Source: Streptomyces boncukensis (GTDB taxonomy: Bacteria > Actinomycetota > Actinomycetes > Streptomycetales > Streptomycetaceae). From it: 36,801 bases of DNA. A program made the translations under genes and the position numbers. The notes beneath the pieces were generated by a model that saw nothing but the letters and a program-made list of their open reading frames with translations, was not told the origin of the DNA and ran no database searches. Below are positions 8,508-17,440 of the stretch, in pieces. The stretch spans positions 1 to 36,801 of the forward strand of contig NZ_JAAKZZ010000015.1 of NCBI RefSeq assembly GCF_011045075.1, read 5' to 3'. Position 1 is the first letter of the stretch, and the number at the start of each line of letters is the position of its first letter.

Positions 8508-9899
8508 TTACTCCCCTGTGGTGGCTGTGCTGAGGAAGACGTTCTTGGTCTCGGTGAAGGCGGCCAGCGCCCCCGGGCCCAGCTCGCGGCCGAGTCCGGA
8601 CTGGCGGTAGCCGCCGAAGGGCGTCGCGTAGCGGACGCTGCTGTGCGAGTTCACGGAGAGGTTGCCCGCGCGCACGGCCTGCGAGACGCGCAGCGCCCGG
8701 CCCGTGTCCCGGGTCCACAGGGAGCCGGAGAGGCCGTAGTCGGTGGCGTTGGCGAGCCGTACGGCGTCCGCCTCGTCCTCGAAGGGGAGTACGGCGGCGA
8801 CCGGGCCGAAGACCTCCTCGCGGGCCACCCGCGCGTCCGGGTCCGCGGCCACCACGGTCGCCGGGTACCAGTAGCCGGGCCCCTGGGGGGCGCGGCCCCG
8901 GATGAGCGCGGGCGCGTCCTCGGCGACGTAGGAGCGCACCCGTTCGCGGTGCGCGGCCGAGATCAGCGGGCCCATGGCGGTGGACTCGTCGGCGGGGTCG
9001 CCGACGGCGACGGCCTGCACGGCGGGCTCCAGCAGCTCCAGGAAGCGGTCGTAGACCGACCGCTGCACCAGGATGCGGCTGCGGGCGCAGCAGTCCTGGC
9101 CGGTGTTGTCGAGGAACGACCCGGGCGCCTCGGCCGCCGCCAGCTCCAGGTCGGCGTCGGCGAAGACGATGTTCGGGCTCTTGCCGCCGAGTTCGAGCGT
9201 CACCCGCTTCACCCCGGCGGCGCACTGGGCCATGATCCGCTTGCCGACGGCGGTGGAGCCGGTGAAGACGACCTTGGCCACCTGGGGGTGCTCGACCAGC
9301 GCGCTGCCCGCCACCGGCCCCTCGCCGGGCAGCACCTGGAACAGGTGCTCGGGCAGCCCGGCCGCGCGGGCCAGCTCGGCCAGCCGCAGCGCGGTGAGCG
9401 GGGTGGCCTCGGCGGGCTTGAGCACCACCGCGTTGCCCGCGGCGAGGGCCGGCGCGGTGCCCCAGGCGGCGATGGGCATCGGGAAGTTCCACGGCGCGAT
9501 GACGGCCACCACGCCGAGCGGCTCGGCGAAGGTGACGTTCACCCCGCCGGCGACGGGGATCTGCAGCCCCGTCAGCCGCTCCACTCCCCCGGCCGCGTAC
9601 TCCAGCAGGTCGCGGACGTTCCCCGCCTCCCAGCGCGCGCCCGCCACCGGGTGGCCCGCCTCGCGCACCTCCAGCCGGGCCAGCTCCTCGCGGCTGCCGT
9701 CCACCGCGGCGGCGAACCGGCGCAGCAGCCGGGCCCGGTCGGCGGGCGCGAGGGCCGCCCACTCCGCCTGGGCACGGGCCGCGCGGGTGACGGCGGCGTC
9801 CGCCTCGGCGGGCGAGGCGGCGGGGACGGTGGCGATGACCTCCTCGGTCGCCGGGTTGACGACGTCGAGGGTCTCCCGCCGGTCTGTCTGCTCTGTCAC
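8508..9899 (-). CDS. Aldehyde dehydrogenase (gamma-glutamyl-aminoaldehyde type)
   Basis: The 463-residue protein is an NAD(P)-dependent aldehyde dehydrogenase. It contains the 'APWNFP' motif (about 136-141), 'FTGSTAVGKRI' for the nucleotide, the general-base Glu236 in 'LELGGKSPN', and the catalytic Cys270 in 'NTGQDCCARSR'. A second Cys follows the catalytic one directly. The whole family length is present. I prefer GTG 9899 over GTG 9902 because AAGGA then lies six bases upstream. The stop of the GS-like gene is nine bases upstream, so the genes form one operon. The likely role is oxidation of a gamma-glutamylated aldehyde to the acid, parallel to PuuC of the Escherichia coli Puu pathway. With ethanolamine as input the product would be gamma-glutamylglycine. 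Confidence 0.93.
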   Translation of the reverse strand: MTEQTDRRETLDVVNPATEEVIATVPAASPAEADAAVTRAARAQAEWAALAPADRARLLRRFAAAVDGSREELARLEVREAGHPVAGARWEAGNVRDLLEYAAGGVERLTGLQIPVAGGVNVTFAEPLGVVAVIAPWNFPMPIAAWGTAPALAAGNAVVLKPAEATPLTALRLAELARAAGLPEHLFQVLPGEGPVAGSALVEHPQVAKVVFTGSTAVGKRIMAQCAAGVKRVTLELGGKSPNIVFADADLELAAAEAPGSFLDNTGQDCCARSRILVQRSVYDRFLELLEPAVQAVAVGDPADESTAMGPLISAAHRERVRSYVAEDAPALIRGRAPQGPGYWYPATVVAADPDARVAREEVFGPVAAVLPFEDEADAVRLANATDYGLSGSLWTRDTGRALRVSQAVRAGNLSVNSHSSVRYATPFGGYRQSGLGRELGPGALAAFTETKNVFLSTATTGE

Positions 9900-9908
9900 C
9901 ACAGTTCC

Positions 9909-11276
9909 TTACATGCGTTCGAAGGAGCGGAAGCGCTCCCAGTCCGTCACGGCGCTGTCGAAGGCCCGCTGCTCCACCCGGGCCATATGGCGGTAGTGCG
10001 CGACGACCTCGTCCCCGAAGGCGTCCCGCGCGAGGGCGCTGGCCTCCCACAGCTCCGCCGCTTCCCGCAGCGTGCCGGGGACATGCGCCGCGTCCCCCGT
10101 ATAGGCGTTGCCGGTGCACGGCGCGGGCAGCTCCAGCTCCCGCTCCACGCCGTGCAGCCCGGCTGCGATCATCCCGGCGACGGCGAGGTAGGGGTTGACG
10201 TCGCCGCCCGGCAGCCGGTTCTCCATCCGGTGCGCCGGCCCGCGACCCACGACGCGGTAGGCGCAGGTGCGGTTGTCCGGGCCCCAGGCGACGGCGGTGG
10301 GCGCGAAGGAGCCGGGCTGGTAGCGCTTGTAGGAGTTGACGTTCGGGGCGTACAGCAGGGTCAGCTCGCGCAGCGCGGCCAGCTGGCCGGCGAGGAAGTG
10401 CCGCATGGTGCGGGACATCCCGTACGGGTCGGCGTCGTCGGCCAGCACGGGGCGGCCCGCCTCGTCGCGCAGCGAGAGGTGGATGTGGCACGAGTTGCCC
10501 TCGCGCTCGTCGTACTTGGCCATGAAGGTGAGCGCCCGGCCCTCCTGGGCCGCGATCTCCTTGGAGCCGGTCTTGTAGACGACGTGCTGGTCGCAGGTGG
10601 TGAGCGCGTCGGTGTAGCGGAAGGCGATCTCGTGCTGGCCGAGGTTGCACTCGCCCTTCGCGGACTCGACGGTCATCCCGGCGCCGGCCATCTCGTTGCG
10701 GATCCGGCGCAGCAGCGGCTCGACGCGTCCGGTGCCGAGGATCGAGTAGTCGACGTTGTACTGGTTGACGGGGGTCAGGCCGCGGTATCCGCCGTCCCAG
10801 GCCCGCTCATAGCTGTCCTCGAAGACCATGAACTCCAGCTCGGTGCCCACATACGCGCTCCAGCCGCGCTCGGCGAGCCGGTCGAGCTGGCGCTGCAGGA
10901 TCTGCCGGGGCGAGGCGACCACCGGCGCGCCGTCCTGCCAGGCCAGGTCGGCGATCAGCAGCGCGGTGCCCGGGTTCCAGGGGACGCGGCGCAGGGTGCC
11001 GGTGTCGCCGTGCATCGCGAAGTCGCCGTAGCCGTGCTCCCAGGACGACATGGCGTAGCCGTCGACGGTGTTCAGGTCGACATCGACGGCGAGCAGGTAG
11101 TTGCAGCCCTCGCTGCCGTGGTCCAGAACGTCGGAGAGGAAGAACGGGGCGGCGAACCGCTTCCCCTGCAGCCGGCCTTGCATATCGGTGAAGGCGAGGA
11201 CGACGGTGTCGATCTCGCCCGCGTCGACGAGCCGGCGCAGTTCGTCGACGGCGAGTGGAGGTGTGCGGTCTGCCAC
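9909..11276 (-). CDS. glnA4: Glutamine-synthetase-like gamma-glutamylamine ligase (GlnA4 type)
   Basis: The 455-residue protein has the GSI fold with catalytic residues in place: Glu146 and Glu148 (GTELEF), Glu209 and Glu216 (KGECNLGQHEIAF), His264/His266 (SCHIHLSL), Arg318 (NSYKRYQPG), Arg337 (GPDNRT) and Glu352/Arg354 (RMENRLPGG). The N-terminal 'FDGSS' loop that supplies the ammonium-binding Asp in true GS is replaced, as in GlnA3/GlnA4 and IpuC-type enzymes, so the acceptor should be an organic amine. In S. coelicolor GlnA4 has been described as a gamma-glutamylethanolamide synthetase; assignment here rests on context and similarity. Start GTG 11276 follows a perfect AGGAGG by seven bases. 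It is the first gene of the operon with ALDH and SDR and is divergent from a FadR-type regulator. Confidence 0.87.
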   Translation of the reverse strand: MADRTPPLAVDELRRLVDAGEIDTVVLAFTDMQGRLQGKRFAAPFFLSDVLDHGSEGCNYLLAVDVDLNTVDGYAMSSWEHGYGDFAMHGDTGTLRRVPWNPGTALLIADLAWQDGAPVVASPRQILQRQLDRLAERGWSAYVGTELEFMVFEDSYERAWDGGYRGLTPVNQYNVDYSILGTGRVEPLLRRIRNEMAGAGMTVESAKGECNLGQHEIAFRYTDALTTCDQHVVYKTGSKEIAAQEGRALTFMAKYDEREGNSCHIHLSLRDEAGRPVLADDADPYGMSRTMRHFLAGQLAALRELTLLYAPNVNSYKRYQPGSFAPTAVAWGPDNRTCAYRVVGRGPAHRMENRLPGGDVNPYLAVAGMIAAGLHGVERELELPAPCTGNAYTGDAAHVPGTLREAAELWEASALARDAFGDEVVAHYRHMARVEQRAFDSAVTDWERFRSFERM

Positions 11277-11309
11277 GGGTGGGCCTCCTGTCGGTCCGTG
11301 GGAAGCCAT

Positions 11310-11330
11310 AAGGTATCCAGGGAAACCATT
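11310..11330. promoter_or_regulatory. Candidate operator between glnA4 and the GntR gene
   Basis: The 72-base divergent intergenic region contains GGTAT-N8-ACCATT. The same layout, GGTAT-N8-ACCAAT, recurs in front of the permease gene at 12169-12187. Read on the other strand both look like (A/T)TGGT-N8-ATACC, a partial dyad as expected for a FadR-subfamily GntR repressor. Binding is inferred, not shown. Confidence 0.5.
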
Positions 11331-11348
11331 GTTCGGGAAGGGGTTCCG

Positions 11349-12092
11349 ATGAACGAGCGGTACACGGCCCGCGTCGCCGAGGACCGGCTGTCCACCGTGC
11401 TCCGCCCCGTCCGCGCGGGCAACGGCTTCGAGGAGGCGCTGGAGCAGATCCTGCAGATCGTGCGGCTCGGGCTGGTCGCGGAGGGCGAGCGGCTGCCCTC
11501 CGAGCGGGAGCTGGCCGACCGCCTGGGCATCAGCCGGGTCACCCTGCGCGAGGCGCTGCGGGTGCTGGCGGACCAGGGCCTGGTGGAGAGCAGGAGGGGC
11601 CGGTACGGCGGCACGTTCGTACGCCGCAGCCCGTCGGCCGAGGCCGGTGCGCAGGGCACTGAGGCCCACCCGGTCGACCCGGCAGGGCTGGAGGACACGC
11701 TGCTGTTCCGCGAGGTGCTGGAGACCGGCGCCGCCGGGCTGTGCGCGGCGCGCGGCCTCACTCGCGAGGAGACGGCGCGGCTGCGGACGGCGCTGGACGC
11801 CACCCGCGAGTCGGCGCTGCCGGACTACCGGCGGCACGACACGCTCTTCCATCTGACCCTGGCCGAGCTGGCCGGCTCGCCCTCGCTGACCGCCCAGTAC
11901 GCGGCGGTCCGCGCCTCCCTCAACGATCTGCTGGGCCGCATCCCGCTGCTGGTCCGCAACCTGGAGCACGCCCAGGTGCAGCACACGGCGCTGACCGACG
12001 CCGTCCTGGAGGGCGACGCGGAAGGCGCCCGCGAGATCATGCGCGAGCACTGCGCGGGCACCGCGGCCCTGCTGCGGGGCTTCCTGGCGTGA
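11349..12092 (+). CDS. GntR-family regulator, FadR/FCD subfamily
   Basis: The 247-residue protein has a GntR winged helix (residues about 28-93, 'ERLPSERELADRLGISRVTL') and an all-helical C-terminal FCD domain (about 115-240). The FCD metal/ligand residues appear as Asp164, His168, His212 and His234. FCD regulators sense small carboxylates or related metabolites. It is divergent from the GS-like operon and is followed by the permease in the same direction, so it probably controls both. Start ATG 11349 sits 18 bases downstream of the candidate operator and is preceded by GGAAGGGG. In S. coelicolor a GntR regulator is likewise encoded next to glnA4. Ligand and sign of regulation cannot be read from sequence; repression relieved by amine or aldehyde product is my guess. 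Confidence 0.9.
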   Translation: MNERYTARVAEDRLSTVLRPVRAGNGFEEALEQILQIVRLGLVAEGERLPSERELADRLGISRVTLREALRVLADQGLVESRRGRYGGTFVRRSPSAEAGAQGTEAHPVDPAGLEDTLLFREVLETGAAGLCAARGLTREETARLRTALDATRESALPDYRRHDTLFHLTLAELAGSPSLTAQYAAVRASLNDLLGRIPLLVRNLEHAQVQHTALTDAVLEGDAEGAREIMREHCAGTAALLRGFLA

Positions 12093-12168
12093 CGGCAGGC
12101 GTGAGCAGGGGCTGGTGTAACACAGACTTCACGCACAGGTCTTGCGCAACGGCCACTCGCCCCACAAA

Positions 12169-12187
12169 GGTATGCCATCACACCAAT
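12169..12187. promoter_or_regulatory. Second copy of the candidate operator, before the permease gene
   Basis: GGTAT-N8-ACCAAT lies 29 bases upstream of the permease start, matching the element at 11310-11330 in half-sites and spacing. It would place the permease under the same FadR-type regulator as glnA4. Confidence 0.5.
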
Positions 12188-12215
12188 AGCTGAGCCAGGC
12201 AGGAGCGTGTGGCAC

Positions 12216-13634
<1,419 letters not shown>

Positions 13635-13689
13635 CGGGCGCCGCGAGGATCGCGCCGGGCAGGGGCTGCCCCTGCCGGTGCGCCGCAGA

Positions 13690-13770
13690 GTGCGGCTGGG
13701 TCGTGGTTGCTTCAGGGGCGCGGGGAACTGCGCGACCAGCCACGGAGCACCCGCGGACTGCGGCGCGACA
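13690..13770. repeat. Dispersed Streptomyces intergenic repeat
   Basis: The segment contains GGGGCGCGGGGAACTGCGCG followed by ACCAGCCACGG and ACCCGCGG. I remember this block as recurring in noncoding regions of many Streptomyces chromosomes. The parts CGTGGTTG and CCAGCCACG can pair, giving an 8-bp stem around the GC-rich core. It fills most of the 198-base gap between the permease and the hydrolase. Only one copy is visible in this window, so the identification rests on memory of the family. Confidence 0.6.
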
Positions 13771-13832
13771 GCAAGGGGCAGCCCAGCCCGCCGGCCTGTT
13801 CTCATGAGTCACCGTCATCACAGGAGGAAGCC

Positions 13833-14522
13833 GTGACCCGACCTCTCGTCGGCATCAGCACCTATCTCGAACCGGACGTCCGGTGGGGCGTGTGGCGCAA
13901 GCCGGCCGCCGTCCTCGCCGCCGGCTACCACGAGCTGGTCCAGCGGTCCGGGGGCCACGCCGTGCTGCTGCCGCCGGACCCGGACCCGGCCACCGCCTCC
14001 GCGCTCGTCGCCCGGCTCGACGGCGTGGTCACCGCGGGCGGCCCCGACGTCGAGCCGGCGCGCTACGGCGCCGCCCGCGACCCGCGCACCGGGCCCGCGT
14101 ACCCGCAGCGGGACGCCTGGGAGGCGGCCCTCACCGAGGCCGCGCTGGAGCAGCGCAAGCCGCTGCTCGGCATCTGCCGGGGCCTGCAGATCCTCAACGT
14201 GCTGCGCGGCGGCACCCTCACCCAGCACCTGGACGGCCACCGGGGCGCCGACGCGGTCTTCCTCCCGCACACCGTCAAGCCCGTACCCGGCACGCTGCTG
14301 GAGCGGGTGCTGCCCGCACCGGTGGACGTCCCCTCGTACCACCACCAGGCGGTGGCCGCGCTCGGCGAGGGCCTGGTGCCCTCCGCGTACGCCGAGGACG
14401 GCACCGTCGAGGCGCTCGAACTCCCGACGCCGGAAGGCTTCGTCCTCGCCGTGCAGTGGCACCCGGAGGAGGGCGACGACCTGCGGCTGACCCAGGCGCT
14501 GGTCAGCGCCGCGCTCGGGTGA
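13833..14522 (+). CDS. Class I glutamine-amidotransferase-like gamma-glutamyl hydrolase (PuuD/IpuF type)
   Basis: The 229-residue protein has the class I amidotransferase triad: Cys115 in 'LGICRGLQILN', His210 and Glu212 in 'AVQWHPEE'. The oxyanion segment 'TAGGPDVEPARYG' (68-79) is typical of the peptidase C26 gamma-glutamyl-GABA hydrolases. It is a stand-alone hydrolase with no synthase domain. Start GTG 13833 follows CAGGAGG closely. In this cluster its likely role is release of glutamate from the gamma-glutamylated acid, giving glycine if the amine was ethanolamine. It ends 20 bases inside the oppositely oriented LysR gene, an ordinary convergent overlap. Confidence 0.9.
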   Translation: MTRPLVGISTYLEPDVRWGVWRKPAAVLAAGYHELVQRSGGHAVLLPPDPDPATASALVARLDGVVTAGGPDVEPARYGAARDPRTGPAYPQRDAWEAALTEAALEQRKPLLGICRGLQILNVLRGGTLTQHLDGHRGADAVFLPHTVKPVPGTLLERVLPAPVDVPSYHHQAVAALGEGLVPSAYAEDGTVEALELPTPEGFVLAVQWHPEEGDDLRLTQALVSAALG

Positions 14523-15471
14523 GCGACAGCAGGTCCCGCGCGGGGCCGGCGGGCCGCGCGCCCCGGGGCCACACCGCCCGCAGCGCGCGGCTCAGCTCCA
14601 CCCCCTCCACGGGGACCCGGACGAGCCGGCGGGCCGCCAGCTCCTCGCCGACGGCCAGCTCGCTCACCACCGCGGGGCCCGCGCCGCTCACGGCCGCGGC
14701 CTTGACGGCGGTGGTCGAGGCGAGCTCCAGCAGCGGCGGCGCCAGCCCGCCGTGCCCGGCGAGCGCGCGGTCCAGCACCTGACGGGTCCCGGAGCCGGTC
14801 TCCCGCAGCACCAGCCGGGTCCCGGCCAGCTCGGCGGGGGCGAGCGGCCCGCGGCGCCGCGCCCATGGATGGCCGGGTGCGGCGACGACGAACAGCCGGT
14901 CGTGCGCGATGACCACGCCGTCCAGCCCGGACGGCGTCCCGAGGCCCTCCACGAAGCCCAGGTCCGCCTGGCCGTCGGCGAGCAGCCCGGCCACGGCGGC
15001 GGAGTTCCCGACGCGCAGCGAGACCGCGGTACCGGGGCGGGAGGTGCGCAGTGCGATCAGCCAGCCCGGCAGCAGATACTCCGCGATGGTCATGCTCGCG
15101 GCGACCCGGAGCCGCGAGTCGCGCTGGTCGCGCAGCGCGCTGACGCCCGCGTCGAACGCCTCGGCCGACTCCACGATCCGCCGCGCCCAGTCCGTCACCA
15201 GCGCCCCCGCCTCGGTCAGCCGGGAGCCCCGCGGCGAGCGCTCCAGCAGGGTGACGCCGAGCTGCCGCTCCATCGAGCGGATCCGGCCGCTGGCGGCGGG
15301 CTGCGAGACGCCCGTCTCGCGCGCGGCGCCGCCCAGGCTGCCGAGCCGGGCGACGGCGAGCAGCAGCTGCAGCGCGCCCAGGTCGGGCACCCGGTGCGCG
15401 AGGCCCGGCGCGCCGTGCTCGGCGCGCGGCGCGTCCGCCGCCGCGGCGTGCGGTGTGGACCGACTGCTCAT
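14503..15471 (-). CDS. LysR-family transcriptional regulator
   Basis: The 322-residue protein has a LysR winged helix (about 34-92: 'LGSLGGAARETGVSQPAASGRI') and an effector-binding domain (about 118-310, starting 'SRLRVAASMTIAEYLLPGWL'). The 30 residues before the helix-turn-helix are Ala-rich and atypical. An internal GTG at 15390 (residue 28) would give the usual length, but ATG 15471 is kept because no ribosome site precedes the GTG. It is divergent from a TDT-family transporter with a 70-base shared upstream region rich in dyads, so it probably controls that transporter. The 'SGSGTRQVLDRAL' segment resembles the CysL/CbbR-like branch, which is suggestive but not decisive about ligand. 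Confidence 0.9.
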   Translation of the reverse strand: MSSRSTPHAAAADAPRAEHGAPGLAHRVPDLGALQLLLAVARLGSLGGAARETGVSQPAASGRIRSMERQLGVTLLERSPRGSRLTEAGALVTDWARRIVESAEAFDAGVSALRDQRDSRLRVAASMTIAEYLLPGWLIALRTSRPGTAVSLRVGNSAAVAGLLADGQADLGFVEGLGTPSGLDGVVIAHDRLFVVAAPGHPWARRRGPLAPAELAGTRLVLRETGSGTRQVLDRALAGHGGLAPPLLELASTTAVKAAAVSGAGPAVVSELAVGEELAARRLVRVPVEGVELSRALRAVWPRGARPAGPARDLLSLTRARR

Positions 15472-15472
15472 A

Positions 15473-15516
15473 GGAGCAGCTTATGCCCCCATAGGGACAT
15501 GCTCCCTGGTGGGAGC
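15473..15516. promoter_or_regulatory. Nested inverted repeats between lysR and the transporter gene
   Basis: Three dyads overlap here: GGAGCA (15473) pairing with TGCTCC (15500), an inner TATG-CCCC-CATA (15482-15493), and GCTCCC-TGGT-GGGAGC (15501-15516). LysR proteins bind interrupted dyads with T-N11-A cores in divergent regions like this one, so it is the likely regulator target. Confidence 0.5.
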
Positions 15517-15541
15517 CGCACGGCGGCGGGAGCGTGCAGTC

Positions 15542-16627
15542 ATGACCCTTGACGCGCACACCCAGGCCCCCGCACACGAACCCCCCATGGCCCGGCCGGC
15601 GCCCGCAGCCCGGCTGCGCGGCCTCGGCCCCAACTGGTACGCGTCCGTGATGGGCACCGCGATCGTCCCCACCGCCGGTGCCGCGCTCTCCGTGCCCGTG
15701 CCGCGGGCCCCGCTGCTGGCCGTCTGGGCGCTGTCCGCCGCCATGCTGGCCGTGCTGCTCGTGGCACGGGCCGCGCACTGGGCGCGCCACCCGGACCAGG
15801 CGCGCGCCCATCTGCTGGACCCGGCGGTCGCGCCCTTCTACGGCTGCACGTCGATGGCGCTGCTCGCGGTCGGCGGCGGGGCGCTGGCGCTGCGGGTGCC
15901 GGGCGGGGTCGCGGTGGACGCGGTGCTGTGGTCCGCGGGTACGGCCGTGGGGCTGGCGGCGGCGGTGGCGGTGCCGTATCTGATGATCACGCGGCACGCC
16001 ATCGAACCCGGCACGGCCAGCCCGGTGTGGCTGCTCCCGGTGGTGGCGCCGATGGTGTCGGCGGCGCTCGGCCCGCCGCTGGCCGCGCACGCGCCGGAGG
16101 GGCAGCCCCGGCAGGCGCTGCTGCTGGGCTGCTTCGCGCTGTTCGGCGCGAGCCTGCTGACGACGTTCCTCATCCTGCCGGCCGTCTTCTCCCGCCTCAC
16201 CCACCACGGTCCGCTGCCGCTCGCGCTGACCCCGACGCTGTTCCTCGTCCTGGGCCCGCTGGGGCAGTCGACCACGGCGCTGGGCAACCTGGCGGACGCG
16301 GCGCCCGGCGACTTCGCCTCCCTGGCCGTGCTGTACGGGGTGCCGGTCATCGGGTTCGCGCTGCTGTGGCTGGCGCTGTCCACGGCGCTGGTCGTGCGCG
16401 CCGCGCGGCGCGGGATGGGCTTCGCGATGACGTGGTGGGCGTTCACCTTCCCCGTCGGCACCTGCGTCACGGGCACGGCCTCGCTCGCCCGGCACACCGG
16501 GCTGGACGCGTTCGACTGGCTGTCGGTCGCGCTCTACGCCCTGCTGGTCGCGGCCTGGGCGGCGGCGGCCGTGCGGACGGCCGGCGGCCTCGTCAGCGGA
16601 GCGCTGCCCGCAGCGCCGCGCCGATGA
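15542..16627 (+). CDS. TDT (TehA/SLAC1-like) family transporter
   Basis: The 361-residue protein has about ten hydrophobic helices and begins 'LGPNWYASVMGTAIVPTAG', the family-typical first helix of tellurite-resistance/dicarboxylate/sulfite exporters (TDT). 'FTFPVGTCVTGTASLA' near residue 300 matches the conserved helix-9 region of this family. GGGAG lies nine bases before ATG 15542. Substrates in the family range from malate and sulfite to chloride and tellurite-linked export, and the sequence does not decide among them. The divergent LysR gene suggests inducible expression. The last 35 bases overlap the 3' end of the convergent BtuF-like gene. Confidence 0.87.
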   Translation: MTLDAHTQAPAHEPPMARPAPAARLRGLGPNWYASVMGTAIVPTAGAALSVPVPRAPLLAVWALSAAMLAVLLVARAAHWARHPDQARAHLLDPAVAPFYGCTSMALLAVGGGALALRVPGGVAVDAVLWSAGTAVGLAAAVAVPYLMITRHAIEPGTASPVWLLPVVAPMVSAALGPPLAAHAPEGQPRQALLLGCFALFGASLLTTFLILPAVFSRLTHHGPLPLALTPTLFLVLGPLGQSTTALGNLADAAPGDFASLAVLYGVPVIGFALLWLALSTALVVRAARRGMGFAMTWWAFTFPVGTCVTGTASLARHTGLDAFDWLSVALYALLVAAWAAAAVRTAGGLVSGALPAAPRR

Positions 16628-17318
16628 CCCGCGGCGCCTCCCGCAGCGAGGGCCCGTACCAGGTGAGATGGCGCCCGCTGACGAGCGCGGAGGGGAGGGC
16701 GGGGAACGCCTCGGGCCCGTCGTCGGCCGTGAACAGGTAGGGCTCGTCCGGCAGTACGGCGAGGTCGGCCAGGCCGGGCGCGTTCAGCTCGTCGACGGGG
16801 ATCCGCGGATAGCGTTCGGGGTGCGCCGCGTACGCGTTGCGCACCCCGAGCCGCGCGAGGAGGGCGCCCGCGAAGGTGTCCCGGCCCAGCACCATCCACG
16901 GCTTGCGCCACACGGGCACGACGGCCCGTACGTCGAACTCGGCCCGCGCCTCGTGCCACGCCGACTCGGCCTCGTCCAGCCACGCCGGGCGGCGCAGCCC
17001 GCACCCCTCGGTGAGCACCCGGTCCAGTTCGGCGAGCCCCTCGTCCAGGTCGCGGATCTCGGTGACGAGGACCCGCAGCCCGGCGGCGCGGAGCGCGGCC
17101 AGGTCGGGCGGGCGGTTCTCCTCCTCGTTGGCCAGGACGAGGTCGGGCGCGAGGGCCGCGATCCGCTCGACGTCGGGGTTCTTGGTGCCGCGCACACGCG
17201 TCACCTCCAGCCCGGCCGGGTGGCTGCACCAGTCGGTGGCCCCGGTGAGCAGCCCGGGCTCCGTGGCGGCCACGGCCTCCGTGAGGGACGGCACGAGAGA
17301 GACGACGGAACGCACCAT
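16593..17318 (-). CDS. Cytosolic BtuF-like helical-backbone metal/cobalamin-binding protein
   Basis: The 241-residue protein has the class III periplasmic-binding fold of BtuF/FepB proteins: 'RVVSLVPSLTEAVAA'-like N-terminus, 'VRGTKNPDVERIAALAPDLVLANEEENR' in the middle and 'NAYAAHPERYPRIPVDEL' in the second lobe. Unlike true transporter binding proteins it starts directly with the fold (MVRSVVSLVPSL) and lacks any signal peptide or lipobox, and no ABC permease or ATPase is adjacent. It is therefore probably cytosolic. Such orphan proteins are common in actinobacteria and their role is unknown. Start ATG 17318 is the only start upstream of the fold that gives a sensible N-terminus. Confidence 0.8.
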   Translation of the reverse strand: MVRSVVSLVPSLTEAVAATEPGLLTGATDWCSHPAGLEVTRVRGTKNPDVERIAALAPDLVLANEEENRPPDLAALRAAGLRVLVTEIRDLDEGLAELDRVLTEGCGLRRPAWLDEAESAWHEARAEFDVRAVVPVWRKPWMVLGRDTFAGALLARLGVRNAYAAHPERYPRIPVDELNAPGLADLAVLPDEPYLFTADDGPEAFPALPSALVSGRHLTWYGPSLREAPRVIGAALRAALR

Positions 17319-17365
17319 GCGCCCACGGTACGCCCCGCGCGCCCGGCGCAGGGGCGCCGCGTACG

Positions 17366-17409
17366 GCGACGGGCGGTGCGGGGAGTCGAATCCCCGCACC
17401 GCCCGTCGC
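17366..17409. terminator. Perfect 19-bp hairpin after the BCCT gene
   Basis: Arms 17366-17384 and 17391-17409 are perfectly complementary with a 6-base loop (GTCGAA). It lies 32 bases past the BCCT stop codon and upstream of the BtuF-like start, so it should end the transporter transcript. The apex looks like a tRNA T-arm when read on the minus strand, but no tRNA surrounds it. Confidence 0.75.
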
Positions 17410-17440
17410 TTTCCGGCGTGTGGTGCGCTGCCGCGGACCG

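Noticed and set aside
17366..17409. Possible tRNA 3' end
   Set aside because: Only the T-arm-like apex is present. There is no acceptor stem, D-arm or anticodon arm around it, and the stem is far too long for a T-arm.
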